The notes under the pieces are model-generated. The model saw nothing but the letters and a program-made list of their open reading frames with translations, was not told where the DNA came from and did not search any database. Of a stretch of 49,543 bases of DNA, positions 37,020-46,640 are shown piece after piece. Source of the DNA: JABWCE01 sp964617955 (GTDB lineage Bacteria; Bacteroidota; Bacteroidia; NS11-12g; UBA9320); NCBI GenBank assembly GCA_964617955.1, contig CAZTXB010000020.1, forward strand, positions 1 to 49,543, written 5' to 3'. Position 1 is the first letter of the stretch; each line of letters begins with the position of its first letter. The position numbers and the translations under genes were made by a program.

Positions 37020-37621
37020 GTAATTGCTTTGCAAAAGGAAATATACATCATGTAGGAAAATGCGGTGGTAAACCAACCGAAGATAGTTAATGAACCGGGA
37101 TAATCGGTTCGTATAGTATTTAAAAAAATCATATATGGAAATTCAAGCGAATTATACACCGTAATACCAAAGGCAAGCCAAAAATCGGTGCGTTTAAAAA
37201 AATCGAAGGTTTGTTTTTTAACGACCAATTTATACATAAAGTATAAGCCGTTAAAAAATAAGATGAAGGCCCCATAGCCAATGGATTTATCAGGAAAGGA
37301 GGTTGTTTCTAGGGCCGACAGTAACTCCAAAAACCAAAAAACTATGATTGAAATACCCAAAATAACGTTTATTTTTAACTCATTCCAATTGGCTAAAAGT
37401 TTTAAAAAATAAAGTTGCTGGAAAAGAATCAGTGCAGCGTAATAAACGCCAACAAATTCAAACTTCATAGTGTTTAATAAATGCCCAGAAACATCCAATA
37501 TAAATACAAAGCCTAAGAAAAAACAAAGATGGCCGAGACCACCTTTGTTTAAATTTTTATAATACACCAATGAAAAAACAAACGTTGTTAGTTCGATGAT
37601 ATGTATTAAGATACTTAGCAT
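37001..37621 (-). CDS. Multi-pass membrane protein, possible sensor partner of the kinase
   Basis: 206 residues with six or seven predicted helices, at about 5-20, 30-47, 58-75, 84-103, 118-134, 150-170 and 180-198. No family was recognised. Its stop lies inside the kinase reading frame (19-base overlap), so the two are translationally coupled. The kinase itself has only one helix and no input domain, so this protein is a reasonable candidate for the sensing half of a split receptor. It begins 12 bases after the broken gene at 37634. Confidence 0.6.
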   Translation of the reverse strand: MLSILIHIIELTTFVFSLVYYKNLNKGGLGHLCFFLGFVFILDVSGHLLNTMKFEFVGVYYAALILFQQLYFLKLLANWNELKINVILGISIIVFWFLELLSALETTSFPDKSIGYGAFILFFNGLYFMYKLVVKKQTFDFFKRTDFWLAFGITVYNSLEFPYMIFLNTIRTDYPGSLTIFGWFTTAFSYMMYISFCKAITCSHPT

Positions 37622-37633
37622 TTTTAAGTATAC

Positions 37634-38353
37634 TTAATGAGAATCCATTACTGAAAGAAAAGATGGAATTGGAGGGCATGTTGGCGGACACATACTTCCG
37701 TGATTCATGGTATTTGTTCCATTATTACATGGATGAAGCGGGTCGTAAACTGAAACTTCTTCTTTGGTTGTAAGGCTTTCGAAATTATCGGGGACATTAC
37801 TCCCCGATTCCACATGATAATGAAGGGGGTCATAATCAATATAATCATTACCGTTAAAATAAGTTGGAACTAAAAGCAAAGAATGTTTAGATCTGTAATT
37901 TTGGTCAATGTCATTCATATATTGTGTTTCATCAGGCCTATCTTCCGGGTAAACCGTATAAATAAATCTCAACCCTGCTAATTGGTAATTGTTCTCTCCA
38001 AAATTCTTTTTTGAAAGCCTTTCCATCTTACAAATAAATTTTTTTAAAGATTCTAAATCAAAAAGGATAGCTCTTCCATCCTCAAAATTCGTTCCGGCAC
38101 GTTATGGCTGTCCATTAATAACATTATACCTATTCAGTTTGTAATTTTTAACCATCTCAATAACATTATACAATGGGATTTTACAATGAGCAGTAGTATC
38201 GCAATCGTAACAATTCTGAAATGTATCATTTACAACCAAAATGGGCTGCGGAGGAATAATTTGTCCATTATTACTCATCATTTTAGAAACATAAAAACCT
38301 ACACCAAAACAAAGGATAAAGCCAATAACAATAAATAAATTTTTTCTTTTCAT
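37634..38353 (-). pseudogene. Membrane-anchored Bacteroidota protein interrupted by an in-frame TAA
   Basis: One reading frame of about 239 codons is broken by a TAA at 38102-38104. Upstream part: 83 residues from the ATG at 38353, with a transmembrane helix (KNLFIVIGFILCFGVGFYVSK) and a KIPLYNVIEMVKNYK segment. After the TAA the same frame continues without a shift through RAGTNFEDGRAILFDLES and LKKFICKMERLSKKN into the 130-residue remainder (LAGLRFIYTVYPED, LLLVPTYFNG, MCPPTCPP). The 25 codons between the stop and the next ATG (38026) are well-behaved coding sequence, and both halves belong to the known Bacteroidota pattern of IPL-EM...WF-LE-L..FI...GLR.Y...YP...VPT. Either a recent nonsense mutation, read-through, or an assembly error. 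Confidence 0.7.
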
Positions 38354-38374
38354 AATTATATAATTTTTAGGAGT

Positions 38375-38405
38375 CAAATGTAGATTTAAAATTGTCAAGT
38401 ACAAT
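38375..38405 (-). promoter_or_regulatory. Promoter of the regulatory operon
   Basis: Minus strand: ATTG (38402-38405, one mismatch), 19-base spacer, TACATTTG (38375-38382, exact TAnnTTTG). The start near 38368 is about 15 bases before the ATG at 38353. Confidence 0.55.
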
Positions 38406-38510
38406 TTTTCTATTTGGTTACTAATAATACCCAAAAGTATTTCTTGCCTTATTTGCCAATGCTTTCAGCCACTATTTAAAAATTAAAATTGGGTGTAATT
38501 CTTCAAAGGC

Positions 38511-38529
38511 AGGGTGAAAACACCCTTTT
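38511..38529 (+). other. Inverted repeat or short terminator-like hairpin
   Basis: AGGGTG, loop AAAA, CACCCT, followed by TTT: six perfect base pairs. It sits between the divergent regulatory operon and module 2. It could be a weak terminator or a binding site for the adjacent LuxR-type regulator. Confidence 0.4.
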
Positions 38530-38626
38530 ATCTTCCTTTAAAATACCCTTCAAAAATCGTGTTTGTCTTCTGTTTCAGCCCTAAGGGTAGCTAGAACTTT
38601 GCATTATCAAAAATCTATAAAAACAA

Positions 38627-40363
38627 ATGAAAAGCAATTTAAATATAAATGTATTCAAATGGATGAGTCCTTTTTTAATAATTCTAATCGGGCAGGTATG
38701 TTTTTCACAAGGTCAAAAAAAGAAAACCAGCCCTGTAAAAATTAAAGGAGATTTTGGCCTTTACGGCGATTTTTATCACATGGAATCCGATACCATTGGG
38801 GCAGTGGCTCCCCGCCGCCCTGATCTTTTGGGCCGGGCGGTAATTAACGCATCCTTAGATATTAAAAAGTTTTCATTGCCCATTTCCATGTCCTATTCTT
38901 CAGGGCAGTTTGGAGTTATACTCCCAAATGTTCCTACTATTCCAGGCAATCCTTTTAAAAATTTTAAATCGCAATTTAAAAATCCCCTCAATAGGTTTGG
39001 AATCGCTCCCAAATACAAATGGTGTCAGGTGTTATTGGGTTCTCAAATTCCGCAATACTCTGAACTAAGCGTTGGTGATTTGGCTGTATTTGGAGCAGGA
39101 ATAAATCTTACTCCGGGAAAATTCAGATTTTCAATTTTTGGTGGGACTTCCCAATTAGCTGTAGAGTCAGATTCTATAAAAAAAATACAAGGCATCTATT
39201 CCCGAAAAATATACTCAGCCAAAATAGGACTGGGCCATGAAGACTCATCTCACCTTTATATAATAGGCAGCATGATGAAAGATGATACCGCTTCCATAAA
39301 AGTAAATTCATTAAATCCTATGGCCCAAACCGGAATTTTAAGCTCCCTGGATTTCAGATTAAACCTGAGTAAAAAATTATATGTAAAAGGGGAAGTGGCG
39401 GGTTCCGTCTTTACCCGGGATGTAAGCTCTGATGAATTGCCTGCCTTTACCCCCACAGTACCTAAAGAAATTTTTAATCCTAAAATATCCAGCCGGGCTG
39501 ATTATGCCTCCATAGTGAGCATTGGTGGTGATTGGAAATATTTTGGAATAAAAACTACCGGCCGTTATTATGGCGATGGGTTTGTGCCATTGGGCTATCC
39601 TTTTATGCAAACCGACCGGCTGGAAGTAACCATCGATCCAAGGTTTATGCTATTCAAAAACAAGGTTCAATTTTCAGGTTCCATTGGCCGGAGGGTTAAT
39701 AATCTTTCAGGAATCAGAGCCGCCACCACCACCCAAACCATTGGTTCGGCTAATCTCAATTTACAGATAACCGAAAGCCTTTCCTTATCGGGTTCCTACT
39801 CCAACTTTGGGTTTCGAAACTCCATAGCCAACGACACGTTTAAAATGGAAATGGTTACCCAATCGTGGAGTGTTAGCCCTTCTTATACCCTAACCACCAT
39901 AGCCAGCATGCACAATTTTACCGTGATGTATGCTCAAAATACATTCAAAGATTTTAATACCATAAGCGGTGCATTAAATAATAATGATGCTGTGAACGGG
40001 GCTTTTTCCTATATGGTTTCCATGCTCACAACTCCTTTTTCAATAAGTACCATGTTCAGCTTTTTTGAAAACACACTCTCCGTAGGTAAACTCCAAACCC
40101 AATCGGCCAATGTAAGCCTTGGATACAAATTTTTTAAGAGGAAACTATCTGCCACCGCAGGCCTCACCTTGGCTGATAATAAAATGGATTCACGTTCATC
40201 TGGTTTTCAAACGATGACGAATGCCAGCCTAAAATATACGTTGAAAAAGAAAATACAATTTGCCTTAAATGGCTCCATAAACCTGTTTGATTATAAAGAA
40301 TCAAGACCGGGAATATCCTACTGCGAAAATCTTTTAAGAACATCCATAACCTATAAATTTTAA
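38627..40363 (+). CDS. Predicted outer-membrane beta-barrel protein, module 2
   Basis: 578 residues, clearly paralogous to the 26477 protein along its whole length (shared GDFGLYGDFY, DTIGAVAPRRPD, LGSQIPQYS, GDLAVFGAGINLTPGKFRFS, GRYYGDGF, YPFMQTDRLEVT, RVNNLS, NLFDYKESRPGISY). Signal peptide ends near VCFSQ. It ends with ITYKF, a C-terminal aromatic as expected for outer-membrane barrels. A weak promoter-like GAACTTTG lies at 38594-38601. The gene for the first of three related secreted proteins starts 11 bases after its stop. The function is unknown; repeated pairing with the shared N-terminal region suggests a dedicated partner. Confidence 0.8.
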   Translation: MKSNLNINVFKWMSPFLIILIGQVCFSQGQKKKTSPVKIKGDFGLYGDFYHMESDTIGAVAPRRPDLLGRAVINASLDIKKFSLPISMSYSSGQFGVILPNVPTIPGNPFKNFKSQFKNPLNRFGIAPKYKWCQVLLGSQIPQYSELSVGDLAVFGAGINLTPGKFRFSIFGGTSQLAVESDSIKKIQGIYSRKIYSAKIGLGHEDSSHLYIIGSMMKDDTASIKVNSLNPMAQTGILSSLDFRLNLSKKLYVKGEVAGSVFTRDVSSDELPAFTPTVPKEIFNPKISSRADYASIVSIGGDWKYFGIKTTGRYYGDGFVPLGYPFMQTDRLEVTIDPRFMLFKNKVQFSGSIGRRVNNLSGIRAATTTQTIGSANLNLQITESLSLSGSYSNFGFRNSIANDTFKMEMVTQSWSVSPSYTLTTIASMHNFTVMYAQNTFKDFNTISGALNNNDAVNGAFSYMVSMLTTPFSISTMFSFFENTLSVGKLQTQSANVSLGYKFFKRKLSATAGLTLADNKMDSRSSGFQTMTNASLKYTLKKKIQFALNGSINLFDYKESRPGISYCENLLRTSITYKF

Positions 40364-40374
40364 AAAAATAAATT

Positions 40375-41240
40375 ATGTACACCAAAATCAAATTACTCGT
40401 CATTCTACTCTGCCTCTCATCAGGCAGTGTTTTGGCTCAAAGTATTCAGGTACTTATGAACCAACATCCGTCGCCATACATTTCGGATTGGCAACAGCAA
40501 ACTGAAACCGTTAGACTTGTTATCACTAACGGTAGTACTAAAGAAATTGAAGTAAAAATTAAAACCGAACTTTTTGATGGCAAAGGGGCTCTAATCGCCA
40601 ACACTGATGACGCCAAAATGCCGGTGCTAACAATTTCTGCTACCTCCACCACAACGTATAATCCTGAAGACATTATACCAAGTAACGCAGTACAATATCA
40701 TGGGAATTTAGAAAAAACGGCCATTACCACAGGCCGCATTCCTGATGATAATTACAGGCTATGCGTTACTCTTATTGACCCACAAAGCGGTAAACCAATA
40801 GGTACATCCGGTACTGTATGTAAAGTATTTTCAATTGTGGCTTATCAGGCACCTACCTTAATTGCCCCGGCTAATAAGGAAATAATAAAAGGAGCTGCCA
40901 TCAAAGGCATCTTTTTTCGTTGGAGTCCTGTAATCCCTTCCCCCAAAACGATTGTAACCTATCGTTTACAAGTATGGGAAGTATTGCAAGGGCAAAATAG
41001 TATGACCGCCTTGCGAAGCAACCAACCCATTGTTGAAAAAGATTTTAAAGGGATTTTACAAACCCAATGGCCGGTTGATTTTCCCTTGCCAGATACAGGT
41101 GTAAATTATGTTTGGACTATTACTCCAATTGATGATGAAGGTAGGAATTGGGTAGATGGACTTGGATTTTCTGAACCGTTTGAGTTTAGGGGATGTTGTT
41201 GGCCACCACCTCTACCACCAGCACCGGACGATGACGATGA
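40375..41240 (+). repeat. Paralogous repeat, copy A: shared N-terminal region and hinge
   Basis: This segment, 41713-42570 and 45828-46640 are tandem copies of the same coding module. By eye the first ~75 bases of copies A and C are about four-fifths identical. Copies A and B also share the CCWPPPLPPAPD hinge, after which similarity ends abruptly. A more distant copy is at 28203-29010. Confidence 0.85.
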
Positions 41241-41622
41241 CATTTTCACAGGTGTAGCTCAAAACCCAACAGATAGCCTTGAGATTGGGATTAAAATTAC
41301 TTGCACTATTGCAAGGGATGGTTGCACCGATCGGGGGGGATTATGCGATTGTAGATTAAGTTTAACTCGTTCCATTAACTCAAACGAAAACAATAGGGTG
41401 CGAGATATGGAAGTAAAAATAAAAGGCAATAAAATGTTTATTTATTTTAACGATAAATTGCCCTTAGATGCGTCCATTTTTGAATTTGCTAAACCTGTTA
41501 CACTTGATGAAAAAATTTCAAATAAGTTAGGATTTAAAGAGGTTATAATCCAATCTGGGAACTACAAAGTTAAGGAACTTAAATCTGGAGGTAGGGTGAT
41601 TTTACATGTGGTTACGAAATAA
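40375..41622 (+). CDS. Secreted protein: shared N-terminal region plus short C-terminal domain
   Basis: 415 residues. Signal peptide (LLVILLCLSSGSVLAQ), then the shared ~265-residue Ig/FnIII-like region. A Cys-Trp-Pro-rich hinge follows (CCWPPPLPPAPD plus an Asp run at about 276-292). The C-terminal ~120 residues contain CTDRGGLCDCRLSL and a segment LDEKISNKLGFKEVIIQSGNY, resembling the end of small Bacteroidota secreted proteins with an LxxxxxxALGxxxxxIxxGxY pattern. It has no T9SS domain. The payload is small and non-catalytic as far as can be seen. Confidence 0.8.
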   Translation: MYTKIKLLVILLCLSSGSVLAQSIQVLMNQHPSPYISDWQQQTETVRLVITNGSTKEIEVKIKTELFDGKGALIANTDDAKMPVLTISATSTTTYNPEDIIPSNAVQYHGNLEKTAITTGRIPDDNYRLCVTLIDPQSGKPIGTSGTVCKVFSIVAYQAPTLIAPANKEIIKGAAIKGIFFRWSPVIPSPKTIVTYRLQVWEVLQGQNSMTALRSNQPIVEKDFKGILQTQWPVDFPLPDTGVNYVWTITPIDDEGRNWVDGLGFSEPFEFRGCCWPPPLPPAPDDDDDIFTGVAQNPTDSLEIGIKITCTIARDGCTDRGGLCDCRLSLTRSINSNENNRVRDMEVKIKGNKMFIYFNDKLPLDASIFEFAKPVTLDEKISNKLGFKEVIIQSGNYKVKELKSGGRVILHVVTK

Positions 41623-41712
41623 ATCCAATACTTGGGTCATACTATATCATAAGCAAACTAATATATTTTAAAATTAAATTAATAAAAACCTAAACTCACA
41701 AAATTAAAAACT

Positions 41713-42570
41713 ATGTATACTAAACTGAAATTCCTTGCACTTATATTTTGCATTTCATCGGGCAATATTCTGGCTCAAAGCATCCAGGTTATTATGAGCC
41801 CCAACCCATCGCCTTACATTTCGGATTGGCAAAATCGAAATGAGACTGTTAAACTGGCTATTGCGAATCCTAATAAAAAGGATATTGCTGTAAAAATTAA
41901 AACGGAACTTTTTGATGGCAAGGGAGCTTTGGTAGCCAATACCGATGTTTCTAAAATGCATGTATTAATAGTACCGCCAGGTGTATCAAACTATAATCCT
42001 GAAGACATTGTTCCAACAAATGCAATTATATATAAAGGTAATTTGGAAAAATCGGCTATTAAAACAGGCCGCATACCTGATGATAATTATAAACTGTGTG
42101 TAACACTTATTGATCCAAAAAATGGGAAACCGATCGGTACATCAGGTACGGTTTGCAAAATGTTTACCATTACAGCTTATCAGGCCCCAACATTAATAAA
42201 TCCAACCAATAAAGAGGTAATAAAAGGAGCAGCCATCAAAGGTATCGTGTTTCGCTGGAGTCCTGTAATCCCATCTCCTAAAGCCATTGTAACATACCGC
42301 TTGCAGGTATGGGAAGTATTGCAAGGTCAAAATAGTATGACCGCCATGAGGAACAATCAACACATTATAGAAAAAGACCTCAATGGTATACTTCAAACCC
42401 AATGGCCTATTGATTTCCCGCTGCCTGATACAGGAATAACTTATATTTGGACGATTACTCCATTAGACGATTTGGGAAGACCATTAGTAGATGGACTTGG
42501 GTTTTCTGAACCCTTTGAGTTTAGGGCTTGTTGTTGGCCTCCACCATTACCCCCAGCGCCAGATGAAGAT
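41713..42570 (+). repeat. Paralogous repeat, copy B: shared N-terminal region and hinge
   Basis: Second tandem copy of the module. The bases just before the start codon (AAAAACT) also match copy C, so the duplication includes a little of the upstream leader. Confidence 0.85.
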
Positions 42571-45500
42571 GAAATTAGTCTTATTTCTCCTGCAAATGGG
42601 GAAGAGATTTCTAAGGATGTAACATTTAGTTGGACCGATATACGAGAAGCTCCTAAAGAAGGCTATACCTTAAGGATTGTAGAACTCAAAGGGGATCAAT
42701 CACCGGAAGATGCTATAGTTAAAAATCCGGCAGTTTTTGAACAAAAAGGGATAATGAGTAAATCGTTTAAGTATCCTGATACTGCTCCAAAATTGGAGGA
42801 AGGAGAAACCTATGCATGGGCTTTGAAAGGAAGTGGTGGATGGAGTAAGAGTTGGGTATTTATATGGAGGCCTAATAATAACTTGGTTGATGCAACTTCA
42901 AATTTTATTTTAATTATTCCAAATCCATATTGCCCAACTGTTGACAATAGACCAATGTTTAAGTGGACCTATAAACAGAAAGGTCAAAAGAAAGGCAAGT
43001 TTAATTATGAATTGAAAATTGTAGAAATGGAATTAGGCGATACAACTTTGGAAATGTTTGAAAAGAGAAGGGTTGTTTGTACTATCAGTGATATTAAAAA
43101 AGATAGCATTAAATATCCGGAAAATAAACCAGAACTTGAATCAGGAAAAGTATATGCCTGGCAAGTAAAGAAAATAGAAAATAATAAGATTACAGGGGTA
43201 AGTGAAGTAATTCCTTTTTTCATTACAATTCAAAAACTCCCATTCGATGTAAGAGAAATCCTTTGTTGTAAAAATAGTATTGTAACTAACGGTTCTTTCG
43301 AAATAAAGAATGTAGCAGGTTCGATGGGATTAGGAGGCTCCGCCTTAAGCTGGCAAAAAGGGTATGGTGATCCAATAGTTGTATCAGATAAGGACGGATG
43401 TAATAATCCGGGATACATTCGTTTAGGAGGCAATAAAAATTCAGGCAGCTGTATTAAACAACAATTACAATCACCAAAAATACAGCAAGGCAAACATTAT
43501 AGATTTAGTGCTTGTGCAAGACTTAGTAAGGTTAAAAAAAACACTGATTATTTTTATATAAAGGTTATTGCTTTCAATAATAGTTTGCCGACTACAGGTA
43601 CACACCCGGCTGTTTCATCTGATATTTCAAACATCGGATGGTCTGGTAAAATATTACAAAATGAGTGGGTTACATTTTCTTTGAATGTTTGGACGGCAAA
43701 TAAAAATTTTGATAATATAGCCATTTATTGCCTTTCAGCTTCAGGGGATACAATGGCATATTGTGACATTGATAATATATGTTTTCAGGAAACAAAAGAC
43801 CCAAGGTCATGTGATGATTATGAGTATTCAGAAACTGGCCAACCAATAATTGACGCATCATTAACTACATCCATGCAAAATGTTGTTGTGACCCACTTTA
43901 CTGAGAATAATGGTCTTATTTCAGATTTGTATGGAGCAACTGGAAACACGTCTCTCGATACATGGTATCCTCTTGATGACGACTGTGCATCTATAGGGGG
44001 TACAATTCCCAGTTCTGTTTTAAATATTAATTATGAAGATTCATTAATTAAATGGGGTATACCTGGTGGAAGGGCAAAACTTGATAGAATTCTTTCTATT
44101 ACATTTCAAGACACTTCTGCCCCTCAAATACTAACACCGGTTGAGCCTATAAATTTAAATTGTGAAAGTTCGTTCACTCCTGATAACAACCTGCCCTTTG
44201 GAGGTAGGGATATAATTTTTGTGCATGGACTTCAACTCCGCCACTTATGCGAAAAATATAGTGGTGTAGCAGGAGCGCAAAAAAATTGGCCTGCTGATAA
44301 AAGCGAATTTTATCGTGGAGGATATTACAAAGCAATTGCAGATGGAGGATGGGCTGACCACATAAACACATGGCTTCGGTCAAAAGGTTATAAAAACAGA
44401 GTGTTGGTGGTATCATATAATTGCTCTCAGCCTGCAATTGTAGCTGCTCATGCAGTATTAACACAAATAAGAGATGCAATGGATAATGGCCAAGATGTAG
44501 AATTCGATAGCACTGACTCACGAAAACGTAATTGCTTTGGTAGAAATGCAGTGATTATTTCTCACTCAACCGGAGGATTGGTTATTGATATAGCTATGTC
44601 GTTAGCAGAGAAATCAAAGTATGACCCGATTCTACAATCCCAGTTTGGCAATGTTGGTTTTATTCCAGATAATATGAAAGCACATGTTGCACTCCACGGA
44701 GCATTATCAGGAAGTAATATGGCTACCGTTTACTTAGCCGTTCAGCATAATTATCTTTCGACTTTTCTGAATAACCAAATTTGTGAGTCCTTTACGGAAG
44801 CATCCCCATTAATGTACATCATTACACATCAGAGTATTTTAATAGATTTACAGCCACAGGTTGCACAACCTATTTGGGGTCCTATCATCAATACAACCCC
44901 AGTGCCAACTATTACTGTGGCAGGTGGGCATCCCTATGGTGTTGACGGAGCAGGTGTTCTTAATTGGGCTCTTCATCCTGGTTTGGACGATGGTGTTGTT
45001 ACCATGAGTAGCGCGATTGGGAATCCTAATATTGAAATTGGCGCAATGCCCTCAGGTTATTTGCATTCTCCCCTAAAATCTTATAAAATTTATGATATGG
45101 GGATAACCTACCCCAGGGCTAATTTTTATTATCCCAGCCAAAAACTTTTTACACCATCAGGTTATGCAGGATCGTCAGGAACGCCTTTCTTGTCAGCTAC
45201 TGGTATGGTTCAACCTGTTGTAGCAATTAATCCTTCAACTAACCCCTTTCATAGATATTTAAATCATTATTCCTTTTTACAATGTGCATCTGACCACTAC
45301 ATAGGACCAAGAGGAAAAAGTTATACTGAAGGTTACATTCCCGGAAATCTGGCAACATCCGGATTTGTTCCACAATGCTATAATTATGACCAAAGCTTTA
45401 ATCAAATTAATAGTGAGGAAAGCAGATGCATTACGAATCCCTTGATTTATTCATTGGGACTGGTAAGCAGTCAGGTGCAAAATATGCAATATGAAAGAAC

Positions 45501-45696
45501 AGAAGGAGATTATATTGATTTTGATGTTTATGGACCTCAATTTAGTTTTAAATGTTGTCCACCAAAAATAAAGGTGTGGTGGGGAGTTATGTATCATGTG
45601 CATATAATTCTTTGGGAAAGAAGATATCATAACATGGTAGGGTATGAATGTGAGTCTGAATGTAGCTATGTTTATAAATATCTTTTACGAAACTAA
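41713..45696 (+). CDS. Secreted multidomain protein with lipase-like alpha/beta-hydrolase domain
   Basis: 1327 residues. Signal peptide, shared N-terminal region (~22-270) and CCWPPPLPPAPD hinge. Then two FnIII-like units (about 290-390 and 395-510; FSWTDIREAPKEGYTLRI, FKWTYKQKGQ), and a jelly-roll, carbohydrate-binding-like domain (about 515-700; NGSFEI, GYIRLGGN, YRFSACARLS, DIDNICFQE). The C-terminal half is an alpha/beta-hydrolase: oxyanion-type FVHGLQ near 835, nucleophile Ser952 in SHSTGGL, and acidic residue Asp1092/1093 in LDDGVVTMSS. The His of the triad is probably in one of the later HS or HY segments. The lipase/esterase call rests on these motifs. No T9SS domain is seen at the C-terminus (ECESECSYVYKY...). 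Confidence 0.78.
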   Translation: MYTKLKFLALIFCISSGNILAQSIQVIMSPNPSPYISDWQNRNETVKLAIANPNKKDIAVKIKTELFDGKGALVANTDVSKMHVLIVPPGVSNYNPEDIVPTNAIIYKGNLEKSAIKTGRIPDDNYKLCVTLIDPKNGKPIGTSGTVCKMFTITAYQAPTLINPTNKEVIKGAAIKGIVFRWSPVIPSPKAIVTYRLQVWEVLQGQNSMTAMRNNQHIIEKDLNGILQTQWPIDFPLPDTGITYIWTITPLDDLGRPLVDGLGFSEPFEFRACCWPPPLPPAPDEDEISLISPANGEEISKDVTFSWTDIREAPKEGYTLRIVELKGDQSPEDAIVKNPAVFEQKGIMSKSFKYPDTAPKLEEGETYAWALKGSGGWSKSWVFIWRPNNNLVDATSNFILIIPNPYCPTVDNRPMFKWTYKQKGQKKGKFNYELKIVEMELGDTTLEMFEKRRVVCTISDIKKDSIKYPENKPELESGKVYAWQVKKIENNKITGVSEVIPFFITIQKLPFDVREILCCKNSIVTNGSFEIKNVAGSMGLGGSALSWQKGYGDPIVVSDKDGCNNPGYIRLGGNKNSGSCIKQQLQSPKIQQGKHYRFSACARLSKVKKNTDYFYIKVIAFNNSLPTTGTHPAVSSDISNIGWSGKILQNEWVTFSLNVWTANKNFDNIAIYCLSASGDTMAYCDIDNICFQETKDPRSCDDYEYSETGQPIIDASLTTSMQNVVVTHFTENNGLISDLYGATGNTSLDTWYPLDDDCASIGGTIPSSVLNINYEDSLIKWGIPGGRAKLDRILSITFQDTSAPQILTPVEPINLNCESSFTPDNNLPFGGRDIIFVHGLQLRHLCEKYSGVAGAQKNWPADKSEFYRGGYYKAIADGGWADHINTWLRSKGYKNRVLVVSYNCSQPAIVAAHAVLTQIRDAMDNGQDVEFDSTDSRKRNCFGRNAVIISHSTGGLVIDIAMSLAEKSKYDPILQSQFGNVGFIPDNMKAHVALHGALSGSNMATVYLAVQHNYLSTFLNNQICESFTEASPLMYIITHQSILIDLQPQVAQPIWGPIINTTPVPTITVAGGHPYGVDGAGVLNWALHPGLDDGVVTMSSAIGNPNIEIGAMPSGYLHSPLKSYKIYDMGITYPRANFYYPSQKLFTPSGYAGSSGTPFLSATGMVQPVVAINPSTNPFHRYLNHYSFLQCASDHYIGPRGKSYTEGYIPGNLATSGFVPQCYNYDQSFNQINSEESRCITNPLIYSLGLVSSQVQNMQYERTEGDYIDFDVYGPQFSFKCCPPKIKVWWGVMYHVHIILWERRYHNMVGYECESECSYVYKYLLRN

Positions 45697-45827
45697 GTAA
45701 ACTTAATGATAACACACTTAAGATGCCAATTACGACTATAAGTATTTATTTAAACAACTATCAGTTTTATTATGAAAACTATTAAAAATAATATGTAACC
45801 ACATATCAATCATAAATTTTAAAAACT

Positions 45828-46640
45828 ATGTATAAAAAACTCAAATTACTCGTCATTCTATTCTGCCTTTCATCAGGTAGTATTCTGGCTCAAAATATCC
45901 AGGTATTAATGAGCTCAAAACCGTCACCCTACATTTCTGACTGGCAAAATCGAAGTGAGACAGTAAAAATGATTATCACTAATCCGGGTAAAAAGGATAT
46001 TATGGTAAAAATTAAAACTGAACTATTTGATGGCAAAGGTTCATTGGTAGCCAATACCGATGTTTCTAAAATGCCTGAATTAACAGTACCTCCAGGCATC
46101 ACTACTTATAATCCGGAGGATATTTTTCCGACAAATGCTATTACTTATAAAGGCAATTTGGAAAAAACAGCCATCACCACAGGCCGTATCCCTGATGATA
46201 ATTATAAACTATGTGTAACACTTGTTGATCCTCAGAGTAGCAAGCCCGTGGGTACCTCAGGTACGGTATGTAAAATGTTTACCATTGTTGCTTTTCAGGC
46301 TCCGGTATTACTTGCTCCAGCCAATAAAGCTGAAATTTCTGAAGCAGGAACCAAGAGTATTGTTTTCAAATGGAGTCCTTTAACCCCCTCTTCCAATTCG
46401 ATAGTTACTTATCGATTACAGGTATGGGAGGTAATCTCAGGACAAGATAATATGACTACACTAAAAACTAATCCACCGATAGTTGAAAAGGACCTGAAAG
46501 GAGTGTTTCAAACAATATGGCCAATAGAATTCCCAAGTCCTGAAGCGGGGAAGAAATATGTTTGGACCATAACTCCTCTGGATGAAGAGAACCGAAAATT
46601 GGTAGATGGAAGTGGATTTTCGGAACCGTTTGGGTTTACT
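45828..46640 (+). repeat. Paralogous repeat, copy C: shared N-terminal region
   Basis: Third tandem copy; it lacks the CCWPPP hinge and passes directly into a beta-solenoid-like segment after SGFSEPFGFTI. Confidence 0.85.
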
